64,000 bases of DNA from Xiphias gladius. Lineage: Eukaryota > Chordata > Actinopteri > Istiophoriformes > Xiphiidae. This document shows, one piece after another, positions 37,622-49,552 of this stretch. The stretch is from assembly GCF_016859285.1 (NCBI RefSeq), contig NW_024401807.1:314501-378500 (forward strand), written 5' to 3'. Made by a program: the position numbers and the translations under genes. Position 1 is the first letter of the stretch. Each line of letters starts with the position of its first letter. The notes below the pieces were generated by a model, which saw nothing but the letters and a program-made list of their open reading frames with translations, had not been told where the DNA came from and did not search any database.

Positions 37622-38138
37622 TGTCACAGTTCATTCATAGTTATTTAGTCATTCTTTGCTTGCCTTGCCATTCCACCAACTCTCCTGTTATTTCAGATCC
37701 TGCCACTCCCACCTGCCCTGCAGTAACTCTAGCCCTTACTGCCTTTCTATGTCACCTGATTCCCCACACCCATATGCTCATCTGTTCCCCATACCCTCGT
37801 GAGCTCCCTAATATATATACCAGCCCATTGCCACTTACCTTCTGTCAGATTGTCTTTGTGCCATTCCAACTGTTGCTTTCTAAACTTGTTTGTGCTATTT
37901 TCATCCCACAAGTTTTTTAAAACTCCTTCCTGGTTTTGGACTTAGCGTTTGGTCTGCCCCTTTGCCTTATTCGTGTGGTTTCATACTGGTTGTTGCTGCC
38001 TGCCTGCTGGCTTTGCACCATGCCATTCCCCTCTTACCTGCCTTTGCTTGCATTTCTGTGAATAAAAGTGAACTTTTTTAACTTTTACACTATCTCTGAT
38101 TTGTTTATGTGAGTCCAATGTGTTTGTGAGCCATGACA
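37622..38138 (+). mobile_element. Solo LTR, Gypsy-like, 517 bp
   Basis: It begins TGTCACAG and ends CCATGACA, giving TG..CA termini with a TGTCA/TGACA inverted repeat. It is flanked by the identical 5-bp duplication GGTTT (37617-37621 and 38139-38143). It has a pyrimidine-rich body (CTGCC, CCTG and TTGCC repeats as in fish LTRs) and an AATAAA signal at 38061-38066 near the 3' end. There is no internal coding region or second LTR, so it is the product of recombination between the two LTRs. The plus orientation is set by the polyadenylation signal. Confidence 0.85.
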
Positions 38139-38639
38139 GGTTTCCTAATAGTTGATTTCTTTCACATCACAGATCTGAAACTGCACAGTTTTTTATACAG
38201 TAGTTCAAGCAATTTTGTTGGATGGTCATGAAAATATGTTGGCCTCAAGGATACTGCCTTAGATTGGTTTAAATCATACTTTTCAAGCAGAACTTTTTCC
38301 GTAGTTGCTGGTGATGCTCCCTCCTCTTCCTCCATCCCAAAGCCAATCCAAGGAATGCCATTGATACAATTTACAAAATTATTCGAAACTGCACTCCATG
38401 TCTCTGACGCTCCCTGTCTTATTCTTTGATTTAAGCACTGCAACCTAAAATCTATGAACTATCCATACCTTTATATAACCTGCTCTACAGGATGGGCAAA
38501 AACAATAGACCTCTGCTATTGTTCCATCAAAGATGTATATAAATCTGTAGCTCTCCCACTACTCTTCATCTGACCATAATGTTAACCATCTCATGGTTGA
38601 GAGATGGACTGAGCATGCTGTTGAAGTATTGCAGGCCTC

Positions 38640-40302
38640 CCTGGAGTGTGTTGACTGGATAGTTTTTATAGAAAATAATATACCTTGGCTCTCGAGATCA
38701 GTGAGAGATGCATTACAGAGAAAGTACTGGGCCTTCTTACACAGTTAACATGAAGACAGAAAAATCTCGAAAACAGCAACATGATCAGCAATTAATAATA
38801 CAAAGCTCCAGTTCGAGGACAAAACTGATGCAATTTTTTATTATAATCATTTAAAGTCTATGTGGGATGGCATGAGTGAAACAACTGGCCAGACAACCAC
38901 AGACAGAGAACCTATTTGAATTGAGGACTATGACAAAAACGTGGCATTAGCTGATGCTTTGAATGAATACTATTTAAGATCTGATTGTGCTCATGATGAC
39001 TCCAAAAAGGAATGTACACACCTATGCCAGACGTTAAACAACCAAATAGGCCACACCTAGGTAAGCACCAGCAGTGTTAATACCATGTTTAGCAATTGCA
39101 AATCAGGAAAAATCAGACATCATAACTGGGAAATTGTTGAATATCTATGCATATCAGCTTTGTCATATATTTAACCTGTCCTTTGAGCGCCAGTCCCTAG
39201 AGTATGGAAGCAGTCAATTACTGTACCAGTCACAAAGAAAATGTCCCCACAGGAGAATCAGTGACTTCAGGCCTGTAGCATTTACTTCATTGGTAATGAA
39301 GGTATTTGAGAGAATGGTCAGGACTCAGGTGCTTAGCACGGTTGAGGGTCTTCTTGACCCTTTGCAGTTTGCCAACAGGGCAAACAGAGTGGTGGATGAT
39401 GCAATTACCTCTTTATTCAACCATCTCTATAAGCATAAGCATAAGCATAAACATCTTCATCATCAACAACAACATCATGCAAGTCTTTTATTTACTGGTT
39501 TTCTACTGCTTTTACTACAATGAAGCCCCACATTTTGGCTGATAAAATGCTAGTTGTTTTTAATCTTGATTTTTAATCAATTTTAATCAAATGGATTGTG
39601 GACTTTCTCACTTGCAGACCTCAGAGGATTACGGTGGTGTCCCCACAGGGTTGTGTCTTGTCCCCACTACTCTTCATTCTCTACACCTTTTAATAAATTA
39701 AAAGAGACAAGATCACATCACCCCTGTTTTAGTCTCTCTTCACTCAACTCAGTTTTAGAGTTGATTTTAAATTTTACTGATTACATTCAAAGCACTTCAT
39801 GGCTTGGCTCTTAGTTATATTACTGAATTGTTGCTCCCTTATGAGCCACAGCGAAGCCTCAGATCCTCAGGCAGGGCTGTTCCTAAATCCTGGATCAACA
39901 CTAAAGATGACTGAGCTTTTGCTGTCAGGAAGCCTTGGCTCTGAACTTGCTGCCTTAAGATCTGAGGCTGCAGAATCTGTATTATTTTTTAATCACTTCT
40001 TTAAAAAAAAAAAAAATCACTTGTCTATTTAAAAAAGCCCTTTATCAATGTTGGGACTATTTTTTTATTTTTCCAGTTTCATTATGATTTTTGTGTTTAT
40101 TTTACTGTTTTTATTTTATTGTATTTTGTTATTTTATTTCATTATATTTCTATTCATATTTTATTCACTGTAGTTTTATTTACTGGATCTTTATATGATG
40201 ATTGTGCAGATTTGTTTTATATTGTTTTTCCTTTGTAAAGTACTTTGTAACATTGTTTGGAAAGATGTTATATAAATAAACTTTATTATTATTATTATTA
40301 AG
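38640..40302 (+). mobile_element. Rearranged LINE (non-LTR retrotransposon) with ATT-repeat tail
   Basis: The reverse-transcriptase entry block is readable at 39255-39405: ISDFRPVAFTS, LVMKVFERMVRTQVL and LLDPLQFANRANRVVDDAI, matching the RPVALTS..MK..ERLV..LDPLQFAYR...DDA motif of fish LINEs. Upstream (38640-39060) MWDGMSETTG fits the linker before the RT. At 39780-39960 comes FKALHGLALSYITELL..YEPQRSLRSS, the usual C-terminus. The 3' end is TATATAAATAAACTTTATTATTATTATTATTA (39 kb to 40302). The RT catalytic block is missing between 39410 and 39600 and there are stops throughout. Confidence 0.78.
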
Positions 40303-40449
40303 ACATAAATCTACGGAGTGCAGTTAATATTTGTGTATGCAGGTATGTACAGTATGTGTGTATATATGTATATGTATATGCATATGAATGCCTGAACTGT
40401 ATTTATACTGTATATATTACGTATGTAAGTAGTTTCACATATGTATGTA

Positions 40450-41280
40450 GGTATGTATACACTCACTGAGCACTTTATTTGGAACCCCATACTAATACAG
40501 AGTATCTCCCTTTGCTCTCAAAACAGCCGCAGTTATTTGTGATACGGATTCCACAAGATGTTGGAAACATTCCCTTGAGATTCTGGACCACGTTGACATG
40601 ATTGCATCACATCAATTATGCAGATTTGTCAGCTGCGATCCATGCTGCCAATCTCCTGTTCTACCACATCCCAAAGGTGTTCTAATGGATTCAGATCTGG
40701 TGACTGGGGAGGCTACTGAAGTATACTGAACTCATTGTCAAGTTCATGAATCTAGTTTGAGATTACTTTTGCCTTGTGACATGGTGCATTTTCATTCTGG
40801 AAGTAGCCATTAGAAGATGGTAAATTGTGGCCATAAAGGAATGCACATTGTCATCAATAATACTCAGATAGGCTGTGGCATTCAGACCATGATTGATTGG
40901 TATTAAGGGCCCAAAGTCTGCCAATATAACATTCCCCACGCCATTACAGCACCATCAGCCTGGAATGTTGACACATGGCAGGTTGGGACCATGGAGTCAT
41001 GCTGTTGACAGCAATTTCTGACCCTACCATCTGTGAAGCTGAAGTTTCTGTATGCTCCGACCAGTCTGGCCATTCTCCTCTGACCTCTTTCATCACCACC
41101 CCTTCTGGTTTTTTGTTTTTCGCACCATTCTGAGTAAACTCTTGAGATGTGAGATCACATTTTTTCCCCATTCTGATATTTGATATAAACATTAACTGAA
41201 GCCCCTGACATATATCTGCATGAGTTTTTGCCCTGCACTGCTGCCACATGATTGGCTGATTGGATAATTACATGTTAACC
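40450..41280 (+). repeat. Teleost dispersed repeat beginning CACTCACTGAGCACTTTATT
   Basis: It starts CACTCACTGAGCACTTTATTTGGAACCC and ends with CTGCACTGCTGCCACATGATTGGCTGATTGGATAATTACATG. Both are the two halves of a repeat that I know to be very abundant in ray-finned fish. The 3' terminal inverted copy (AATAAAGTGCTCAGTGAGTG in complete copies) is missing. Internal similarity to 20950-21365 is noted there. No ORF. Confidence 0.65.
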
Positions 41281-41670
41281 TTGTTTTTTATGTTTTAATT
41301 GTGATATTTAAATCAATAAACCAACTGTAGGATGCAGGGGACGTGGAAGAAAAGAAAAACACTTCTAGTGACACCTCAAGACTGGTGATAACATAACACT
41401 CCTTAGAATATTTAATTTTGGTAGGGAAATACAAAATTTATTTACTATCTTACTTCAACACGTACAACCCACAAGTTAAATTACATTTTAAAAAAATGTA
41501 GAAAGCAACAATATGTAGTCATATGACATTATCATCAGTATTTGCCTGGTTGTCATGGAACTGTTGTTAAAATTTCCACTTTTTCTGAGTACTAATGCAG
41601 CACTGTGCACATCCACAAATTGCATCAAAGTTCATGTAGTATCTTTAGGTTGTAGACTAATTCCCTGGTA

Positions 41671-41707
41671 ATTCATATATTATATATATGAATATATATA
41701 TATATAA
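41671..41707. repeat. AT-rich palindromic microsatellite
   Basis: ATTCATATATTATATATATGAATATATATATATAT: the (TA)n run contains an internal inverted repeat around TTCATATA/TATATGAA. Confidence 0.8.
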
Positions 41708-44269
41708 TCTTTATTGTGTGCTTTTATTTTATTTTTTCAAACTCAATGAAACCCAGTTACTAAATTACTAAAACTGTTACAGTGATATAATGGAAAACAA
41801 CGTTACAGTATCTAATTCAGTGACACATTATGGCCATCATGTTGGACCACATTAAACTGGTGTTTTCCACAGCAGAGTCTTGCAGCCTGTCTGCCGCTGT
41901 ACTAACTGGCAGAGGATCACAATCAGTCTGTTTCCCCCTGAACTGGCCCAGAAAAACCTGTGTCCTGACTTACCAGTTGGAGGACCAGCAGAGCTCCACC
42001 AAAGAGAGTCACCATGTTTTCTGTGCTGTGTAACATTACTAAGCCCTGTTCATCAAACTTTGATCAGGCCAGCAGGCCAAAAGGATGGCACGTCAGGGAG
42101 AGATTCCTCATCAAATTTACAAACTGCTCAGGGCTTACTTCTGGAATCATTACTGACATCACTTATGCACCTGAGAGGTCACACATAAGTCTGTAAGTTT
42201 AGAACATGAATATTCTCTCTGTGGTCTTCATCTGTGTTCCCTGCTCAAGTTCTGAGGCATAAATAATCAAACGCTTCAGCTCAGCTTCCCGCCTCAAATT
42301 ACACAGACTGAGCCAAAACTGAAATGGAGGGGCTCCTTCACAATGACCTCCTCTAAGGAAAGAAAAAAAAGTACAGTGCCCAGCAGCAACCTCTACAATA
42401 GATGCTTGAAATAATTTACAGCAGACATCGAAGTGGTGGTTGGTTTGTTGAAGAGCTGATGTGTGAGGCCAAAACAAAGAAAGGAAAAACTTGAATAAAT
42501 GAGTGCAGATACATAACAAATGCTTAGATTTGGGGGAACCATATTAAATAGCACTCTCCTTCACCATCATCAAAACACCAAATGAGGGAATATGTCAATA
42601 GAGCTCCACACACTTCTCTGACAAGGAGCACTGAGGCTGCTCCGGAGGCTTGTGGTGGAAAAACACCTGAAGATACTTGTTGAGTTTCCCTTGTAATTGT
42701 CAGTCATCTGTATGTCAATATTTTAAACATTTTTTTGAGTGTCCAGATGCTTATTATTTTGGCATCAGGTGACCAATATACTCTCAGAGGTTATTGCCAT
42801 TTACATACTTTGTTTACCAGCCATTGTGTTGCTGAATTCAGTCCTTATTCCTTATCCTTATTCAGTCTTTAATTTGTCAAAATATCAAAAGAAAGTCATT
42901 TTTTTGGGTTTGACTGAAGCAAAGAAAATTCTACTTGTAAAATGGAAAAACATGCACATCATTTATTTATAAAACAGTGGGTGTCCTCTTTTCACAACAT
43001 TTTAGCTTCAGAAATGTCAGTTACTTCTATAAACACATAAGGATGAAACAAGAGCTGCTATCAAGACAGTTGCTGATTTAGTTAGAGCCTATATGTAAAC
43101 CTCATTAGTTAAGCCAATATGTAAAATGTATCTAAAAGACAGTCTGTACATCAACAGTCACAGTTTTTCAACTCTACAGTTTTCTTTGTTTGTTTTTTTT
43201 GCATTAATTGCAATCCAGCAAGAGGGGTGGGTTGGACTCTATGGGTAGACAAATTGTATGTTTTTTTTTTTTTTTTTAATTTTCTGTCATTTTCATTTGT
43301 TTTCCTGTATTTTTTGTTTTGTTTTGTTTTATTGTTCCGCAAAAAAACCAAACCCAAATCATAACCCTCTTATACTGTCTTCCACACAAAGGAAATGCCT
43401 ATACATACTTATTAACTTTCATGATGAATTTGAATGCCCCATCTTGTCCTGAAACAATAGTCTGCTTTTGTGTTCTTGACATATTTGTTTTCCTCAGGAG
43501 AGAAGCTAGGATCAGCTGTAGATAGTATCTGTAATGTTTATTGTATAATTTATAAAAAATCAGTTTACATGGTGGCACTGTTTTCAGCACAATTTAAACG
43601 GCCACGCCATCAATTTTCCACATTGAGATTTATTTCCCTAAACACAGGGACTACTTTGGTAAGGTATGTCTAAGCATATGATAACAGTTAAACAGTATAT
43701 ATCTGTTATATATAACAAATCTGAAAAAATAACCCTGATTATGGATGCAATTTTTTCTGCAATTTTCTTAATTGATTGTCAGCAACATTAACAATCAATA
43801 GTAGGTTTAATACTTAATAATTTATAATACAGTGGTATTTTTCCTTTATAAAACATTTTTAACCACTGACATTAAAAAGAAAAACCATCATTAAAAAAAA
43901 CCCATCAAAAGCATCACTAATGTGTTTATTCTGCTGAAACCATGTTTAATCAGAGTACTGCTTATCCCGTAGGATTCAGTGTTTTAGAGCTTGACCTGTA
44001 CAAAGGATTTAAATTCAGGACATCTCAACCACTGTTGCTTCACTTCTGACCATTCTTTTTAAAATTTGTCTCTTGTGAGTCCTTAAATTTTATGGAAGTC
44101 TAATACTAAATTACTGGAATCCCCCTTTAAGTGTTCATCATGCCAAGAACGTTAGTCTGGGGGAAAATGTCAGGGGGCCACTACCACTGCCAACCGGGGG
44201 TAGCTGTTGTTTTTGTGTTAGTTTATCATTATTTCTTATTATTAATATTACGGTTCTAACCCTTCTGTG

Positions 44270-47200
44270 TTTTTTTGCCATTTATTAGGGTTCTAACCCC
44301 AAAAGAGTAGAACCCTTCTGTGTTTGTGCCGGTTTATTATTCCCAATGAGGAAGGTATGTTTTTAGCCATGTCTGTGTGTGAGTTTGTTTGTTTGTTTAT
44401 CAGCAGGATTACGCAAAAAGTATTTGCACCAAGTGGAGGGATGGGGCATGGGTCAGGGAATGAATCATTGAATTTTGGTTAAAGGGGCGGAACCAGGAAT
44501 TTTGTATCACTTTCCTTAACTTTGAAAGATAGAGCATTTTCAACTTGTTAGAGATATGCACTCTATATCACTCTGATTGCCATTCTAGTTATTTGCAGTC
44601 GAAGTGGCACAGGCCCTGAAAGGGCAGAACCCTAATAATTTGAATTTTTTGAAAAACATATTTTTGACATCTCTTCTTATTGCTACCAAATTTAATGTAG
44701 ATCGTCATTGGACGAAGCCTTTAAAAGTAGAATAATTAAGCTCTAAACTTAAAGCTTTAGTTTTCAAGATATTAACAAATGTAACAGACATAAGACTCTG
44801 ATGTCGTTGGACACTCACAGATTATGTTCCAAACAGGGCTTGCACTTTCTGCTCTCCTGCACTCAAACCACCTTTCGGACAGGACACATAACAAAGGAGC
44901 AGTATCCAAAAAACAGGCCAGCTATAAGCCATGTCAGAGAGATGTATGACTGACCCATAAGTCAAAAGGGAAACAAGGTGAATGGAATTTAAAACAGTGG
45001 AACTGAGTTCATTCCATCACAATAGGACTCATCTTTTATCAGTATCAGACTGTTGCTTCTCAACAAAGACAAAGTAACATAAAAGTACTGTAACTGCCAC
45101 CAAGGTGTGAAACCCCCTGTTCACACCATGAACCCACTGGATTAACACACATGGACACTACAATCTTCCCCCCTTTCCCTCTTTACGTCCTTAGGGGTCC
45201 CAAACGATCCCAGACCCCTGCCATAAATTACACCACGTTCCACTCACAACTGAAAACCATCTTCATCCTTGGAACATATATCTAAAATCATGGAAACTAA
45301 ATGTCCAAGTATTCTGTAATGTGGTTAAGGTTATTCTTCAAATGATTACAGGTAGTTTGATGCAACTCTCAAACGTTTCTAGGCCTTAGGACAGCTGAAA
45401 TGTGTGTTGCAAGATCGAAACCTATTTTACCATGTAACCATACTTCCACCTAGTGACTATGTCTAACTAAGCATCTTCCACATAATCAAATAGGCTTCAG
45501 ACAAAGTTTTCTTATTTTATTTTGTGACTGTTATTATTGAGCTACTCATTTATTGATAATGCCAGAAACTGTTCATCCTTGGTGTCTAGTCATTTAGCTA
45601 CTTGGATTGTGTTGAAGATTGGTGAACAATGTACTAAAATGGAAACCTTGATTATATGGTTCCCTTCCCATCACCAATAACACCATTAGTTCATATATTG
45701 TTTGCTTAATGTTTTTATGGGCAATGGCGGTAGACAGATGTGCTACTTTTGCACCCTAACTCCAAATTAAACAATTTGAAAATATAGATAAATCATGCTC
45801 ATTGTCAGTTGAAACAAAGAAAGAAGAGCCCAACAATGTGTCCGGCATCCCCTTGGGGAGATAAAAACAGCCAAACCCTTGTGTTCAAGAGTTAGGGTTA
45901 AGAGTTTTTGTGTTACTTCTGTTTAGATATTTTTGTTTTAGTATGTTTGTTGTCTTGTACTTCTCGTTTTGCAGCGCTGCTCTTCTGTCATTTTTGTCCT
46001 GGTGTACTTTGTTGTTTAGTTAGGCACGTTATTCAAGTTGAGTTTTTATCAATACACACAACTTCTAGCTCCTCTATTTAGCAAGCGAGGCAGCAGTAGT
46101 AAGTAGTAAGTTCCACCTTGCATCTCAATTATTATTCATTGCATTTACTCTGTGTTTTAGTAGGCAATAGTTAATACATTTTTCTTATTTTGAGCTGAGT
46201 CATTGCTGTGTGTTCTTTTGAAGTAGAGATCGGAGATCCATTGAATCTGAAAGTGATGGCTTCTGAAAGTAGATCGATGAATTTGACTAGTCTATTTATT
46301 TTAAGTAATCAACTCTTGCAAAAAGCAGGTGGCGCCCCTATGATTGTTTATTTAATAATTCTGATCGAAACACTACACCACTATCCTTCACAAGGGGTGG
46401 GGCTTGGCACAAAAATTGGCCATAACTCATTAACAATATCTTCAATTATCACAAATCTTGGTAGATATTTTCAGTCCATGTTTGGGAATAGGCCTACCAA
46501 ATCATTTTGAGTCAGACTCATAGAGGGCACCACACATATATAAATACCGAAACATGTACCTCAAAACCTGATGAACAGAATCTCACCAAATTTGGTGAAC
46601 AGGATCTGTGGTCAAGTATATTGATATAGTATATTGATTGGTGCATGTGGGCGTGGCATATTCATCATTATCTGCCATCTTATGCCTTTGCTCAATTTTG
46701 CTGTGAGCTGGAACAAGCTAGGGACATGAAACTTGGTACCATAACTGGATATGATGTGCTAATGCTTCCGATGAAATACAATTACAATTGGCCTGATGGT
46801 GGCACTATAATTAAGATATAACAGTCAAAAAAGTGAAAAAAAAACAAACTCTGAGTCCTATTCACTTCAAATTTGACTCTTATCTATAACTCAATATACT
46901 GTACAAAAAGCTTCTTGAACCAGAAACATCTGCCATGATGGATTTTCTACCATTTTGAATTTTTTGAAAAACATTTTTTACATTTCCTAAATGGTACGTC
47001 CAATTGCTACCAAATTGTCTGCAGATCATCATTGGATCAAATTTATAAAACATTTTCTAAAGCTTATCGATATCTTTATTAGTTTTCAAGATATTGACCA
47101 ATAAACTGAAGGATTTTGAAGCCTGACCAATAGGGGGTGGAACACACACCAATAATGTCTATCTCAAAACCACTTGGACAGAGTTTCAACAATTCAGGTG

Positions 47201-48860
47201 TGAATCCTCTGGTGGCAAGTATGAACCAAAATCTGAAGTGCCGTATTGATTGGTGCTGGTGTAAGTGAAATCAGGGCAGATATAGAATGGTGCACACATC
47301 AGACACCAAGAACGACGTATGTCCACCAGCAGGGGGTGTTATACTCAAGGTAAGCGCGGTTTGGCCAGTAATTCCCACATAGTATATCGCATTTTCAAAA
47401 ACCTCACATACATGCATTCCCTGAATTTAGCTGAAACTCATGATGCATTGCCATTTCTGCACATTTCCCGCCCATTTTTCCCCAACATTGTTTAATATGT
47501 GAAACCTACTTTCCGAACTCCTCCTAAATTGTAAATCCAATCTGCATGAACCTTTGCACATAAAATCTATGGACTCTCATGATAAAAAAGTTATTAAAAT
47601 AACTTTTGTAATCCAAAAAATTAACAATTTATAAAGGCACAATTTCCTGTAGGTTGCAGTCAATCAGAAGGTTTTGCATATCTTGGCAACAGTCATTCCT
47701 ATTACAAAACTCAGCTCAGTAGTTTCCCATGGTCCACTGAGGCTTTGTGCAAAATTTGTCACCAATACGTCACAATATTGTGCTTTTGGTGCAAAATCAT
47801 GAAATATTTTAAGTTATTTTCCAAATAATTCTTAGAATATAAATACAATCTGCATGAATATTTGCACGTACCATCTATGTACTCTCATGATCAAAAGTTA
47901 TTCATAGAGTTTTGATACTCAAAAATATGCTAAATTTATAACGGAAAAACATGTACTTGTACAAAGGAAGTGATGTCATATCTTTACATAGGTCTGTCTG
48001 ATTAACACAAAACTTGGACCAGTAATTTGTAGTGCCAAACTAGGATTCTATGCAAAATTGGTGCGTATTAGCCACTAGGTGGCGCTTTTACACAAATTTG
48101 AAAAATTTGCAAAACAAGGTTCACCATAAGTCCAGGGTTTATGCCAGGCTAGTTTAACCATGCTTTCTGGAATACCCCAAAAAAATATTCAAACTTTGGT
48201 GGAATAAGTCCGATTGATTTGAAATTTTCCAAAATCCAGCTCAATGTGCTCTAAAAAAAAAGGCTCATGGACCATAGAAGTCCACCATGATTGATTTTCC
48301 ACCATTTTGAATTTTCTTAAAAACACATTCTTGACATCTGATAAACCATAGGTCTGATTGCTACCAAATTTTCTGCAGATAACCACTGGACCAAGCTTAT
48401 TAAAAGCTGTATAAAGCTTGTTGATCTTATTTACTATTCAAGATACTGACCAATAAACTTCACAAGGGCTGGGGCTGGGCAGGAAAATGGCCAAAACACA
48501 TTAACGATTTTGCCAATCATCATAAATCTGGGTACATATCTTCCGGCTGTGTTCGGGATTAAGTCTGCTAAAGCATTTTGAGACTGACCCATAGAGAGCA
48601 CCACAAATACCAAAACCCAGTGGACTGAACTTCACAAGTTCAGGTGTGCATGGTCTAGGGGCAAATATTAACCAAAATCATAAGTGCCATATTGATTGGT
48701 GCAAGTGGGTATGGCCTATCATATATTTGCTCATAAATCAAGATGCCTTTGAGATCCTGATTAAACTCACTAAAGACATCTTCTGCTATCTCCTGAACAT
48801 ACACACTAAGTTTCATCACATCTGATGGAGAAGGGACAAATGGCGGAACTTCGAGTGGGT
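44270..48860. repeat. Field of diverged, internally repeated noncoding units
   Basis: A block with ATTTTGAATTTTTTGAAAAACAT, then GACATCT, then TTGCTACCAAATTT and GCAGATCATCATTGGA recurs at about 44637, 46952 and 48303. A second block (CACAAGGGGTGGGGCTTGGC, then GGCCATAACTCATTAACA, CAAATCTTGG and CATAGAGGGCACCAC) recurs at 46389 and 48461. Divergence is roughly 20-30 percent by eye. The left end (44385-44600) is also copy 2 of the dispersed repeat seen at 19185-19400. No ORF is shared between copies. Confidence 0.65.
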
Positions 48861-49310
48861 AATTACTGAAATGCTGCAGGCTTTGTGATGATGAAATAAG
48901 TGTGTGATTATTTTCACTCCTTTAAACAGAATTAAACTAGCTGAAGAGACTTTGCTCGGCTTTGTGAAGACTGCAACCCGCTCATTACGTCTCACGACTT
49001 TAATTTTGGCCAATTGAGCTGCTTCATTCTGTTTAGGGCAAAGAGACTTGAACCTGGAATCACCGCTTACGACTATATTCATAAACTGATTTTACCCACT
49101 TCTGACTGCTGGAGAAGGTGACATCATCTATCTGCAAAAAGGTTTATTCTCCTCAAAATTATTGTACTTAAACAATGGAATTCTCCAGAAAATATCTTCT
49201 AGTAACTCTCATCTACAGGTGATACAGAAGGCCTCACACAACACCAGGTTATTGGCTAATATATCTGCAATAGAATGAATATGCCAAAGCTGTTACATGC
49301 TGTGCAGCAA

Positions 49311-49316
49311 TTTATT
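49311..49316 (-). terminator. Candidate cnot9 polyadenylation signal
   Basis: TTTATT on the plus strand is AATAAA on the gene strand, about 240 nt beyond the stop codon. A second AATAAA lies at 49143-49148. Either could be used. No transcript evidence is available. Confidence 0.4.
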
Positions 49317-49552
49317 GTCTGTAAATCAGTTGGAGAACACATTGTGAGACAACAAATGTTAATGTCTTTGAAACCGTGGATCCATGGACATGGAGCTCAA
49401 ACATCTTACACATCTCAGCAGAAAAATAATAAGGCAGCCTTTGAGTCTTTCGTAAAAACAGTGCCATCCATGTCCATGACTCATGGATGGCTCATTATCT
49501 GTTGGGCAGTTAATTGCTGTTGTTCCTCAGGGTTGGTGAGGAGCAGGGAGAG

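Larger units (their letters stand above)
38144..49552. other. Intergenic region between plcd4 and cnot9
   Basis: It is made of LINE remains (38640-40302), a dispersed repeat (40450-41280), a short patch of overlapping ORFs at 41830-42196, and a field of degenerate repeats (44270-48860). I see no exon structure. A cnot9 3' UTR of a few hundred bases occupies its right end (49552 downward). Confidence 0.55.
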
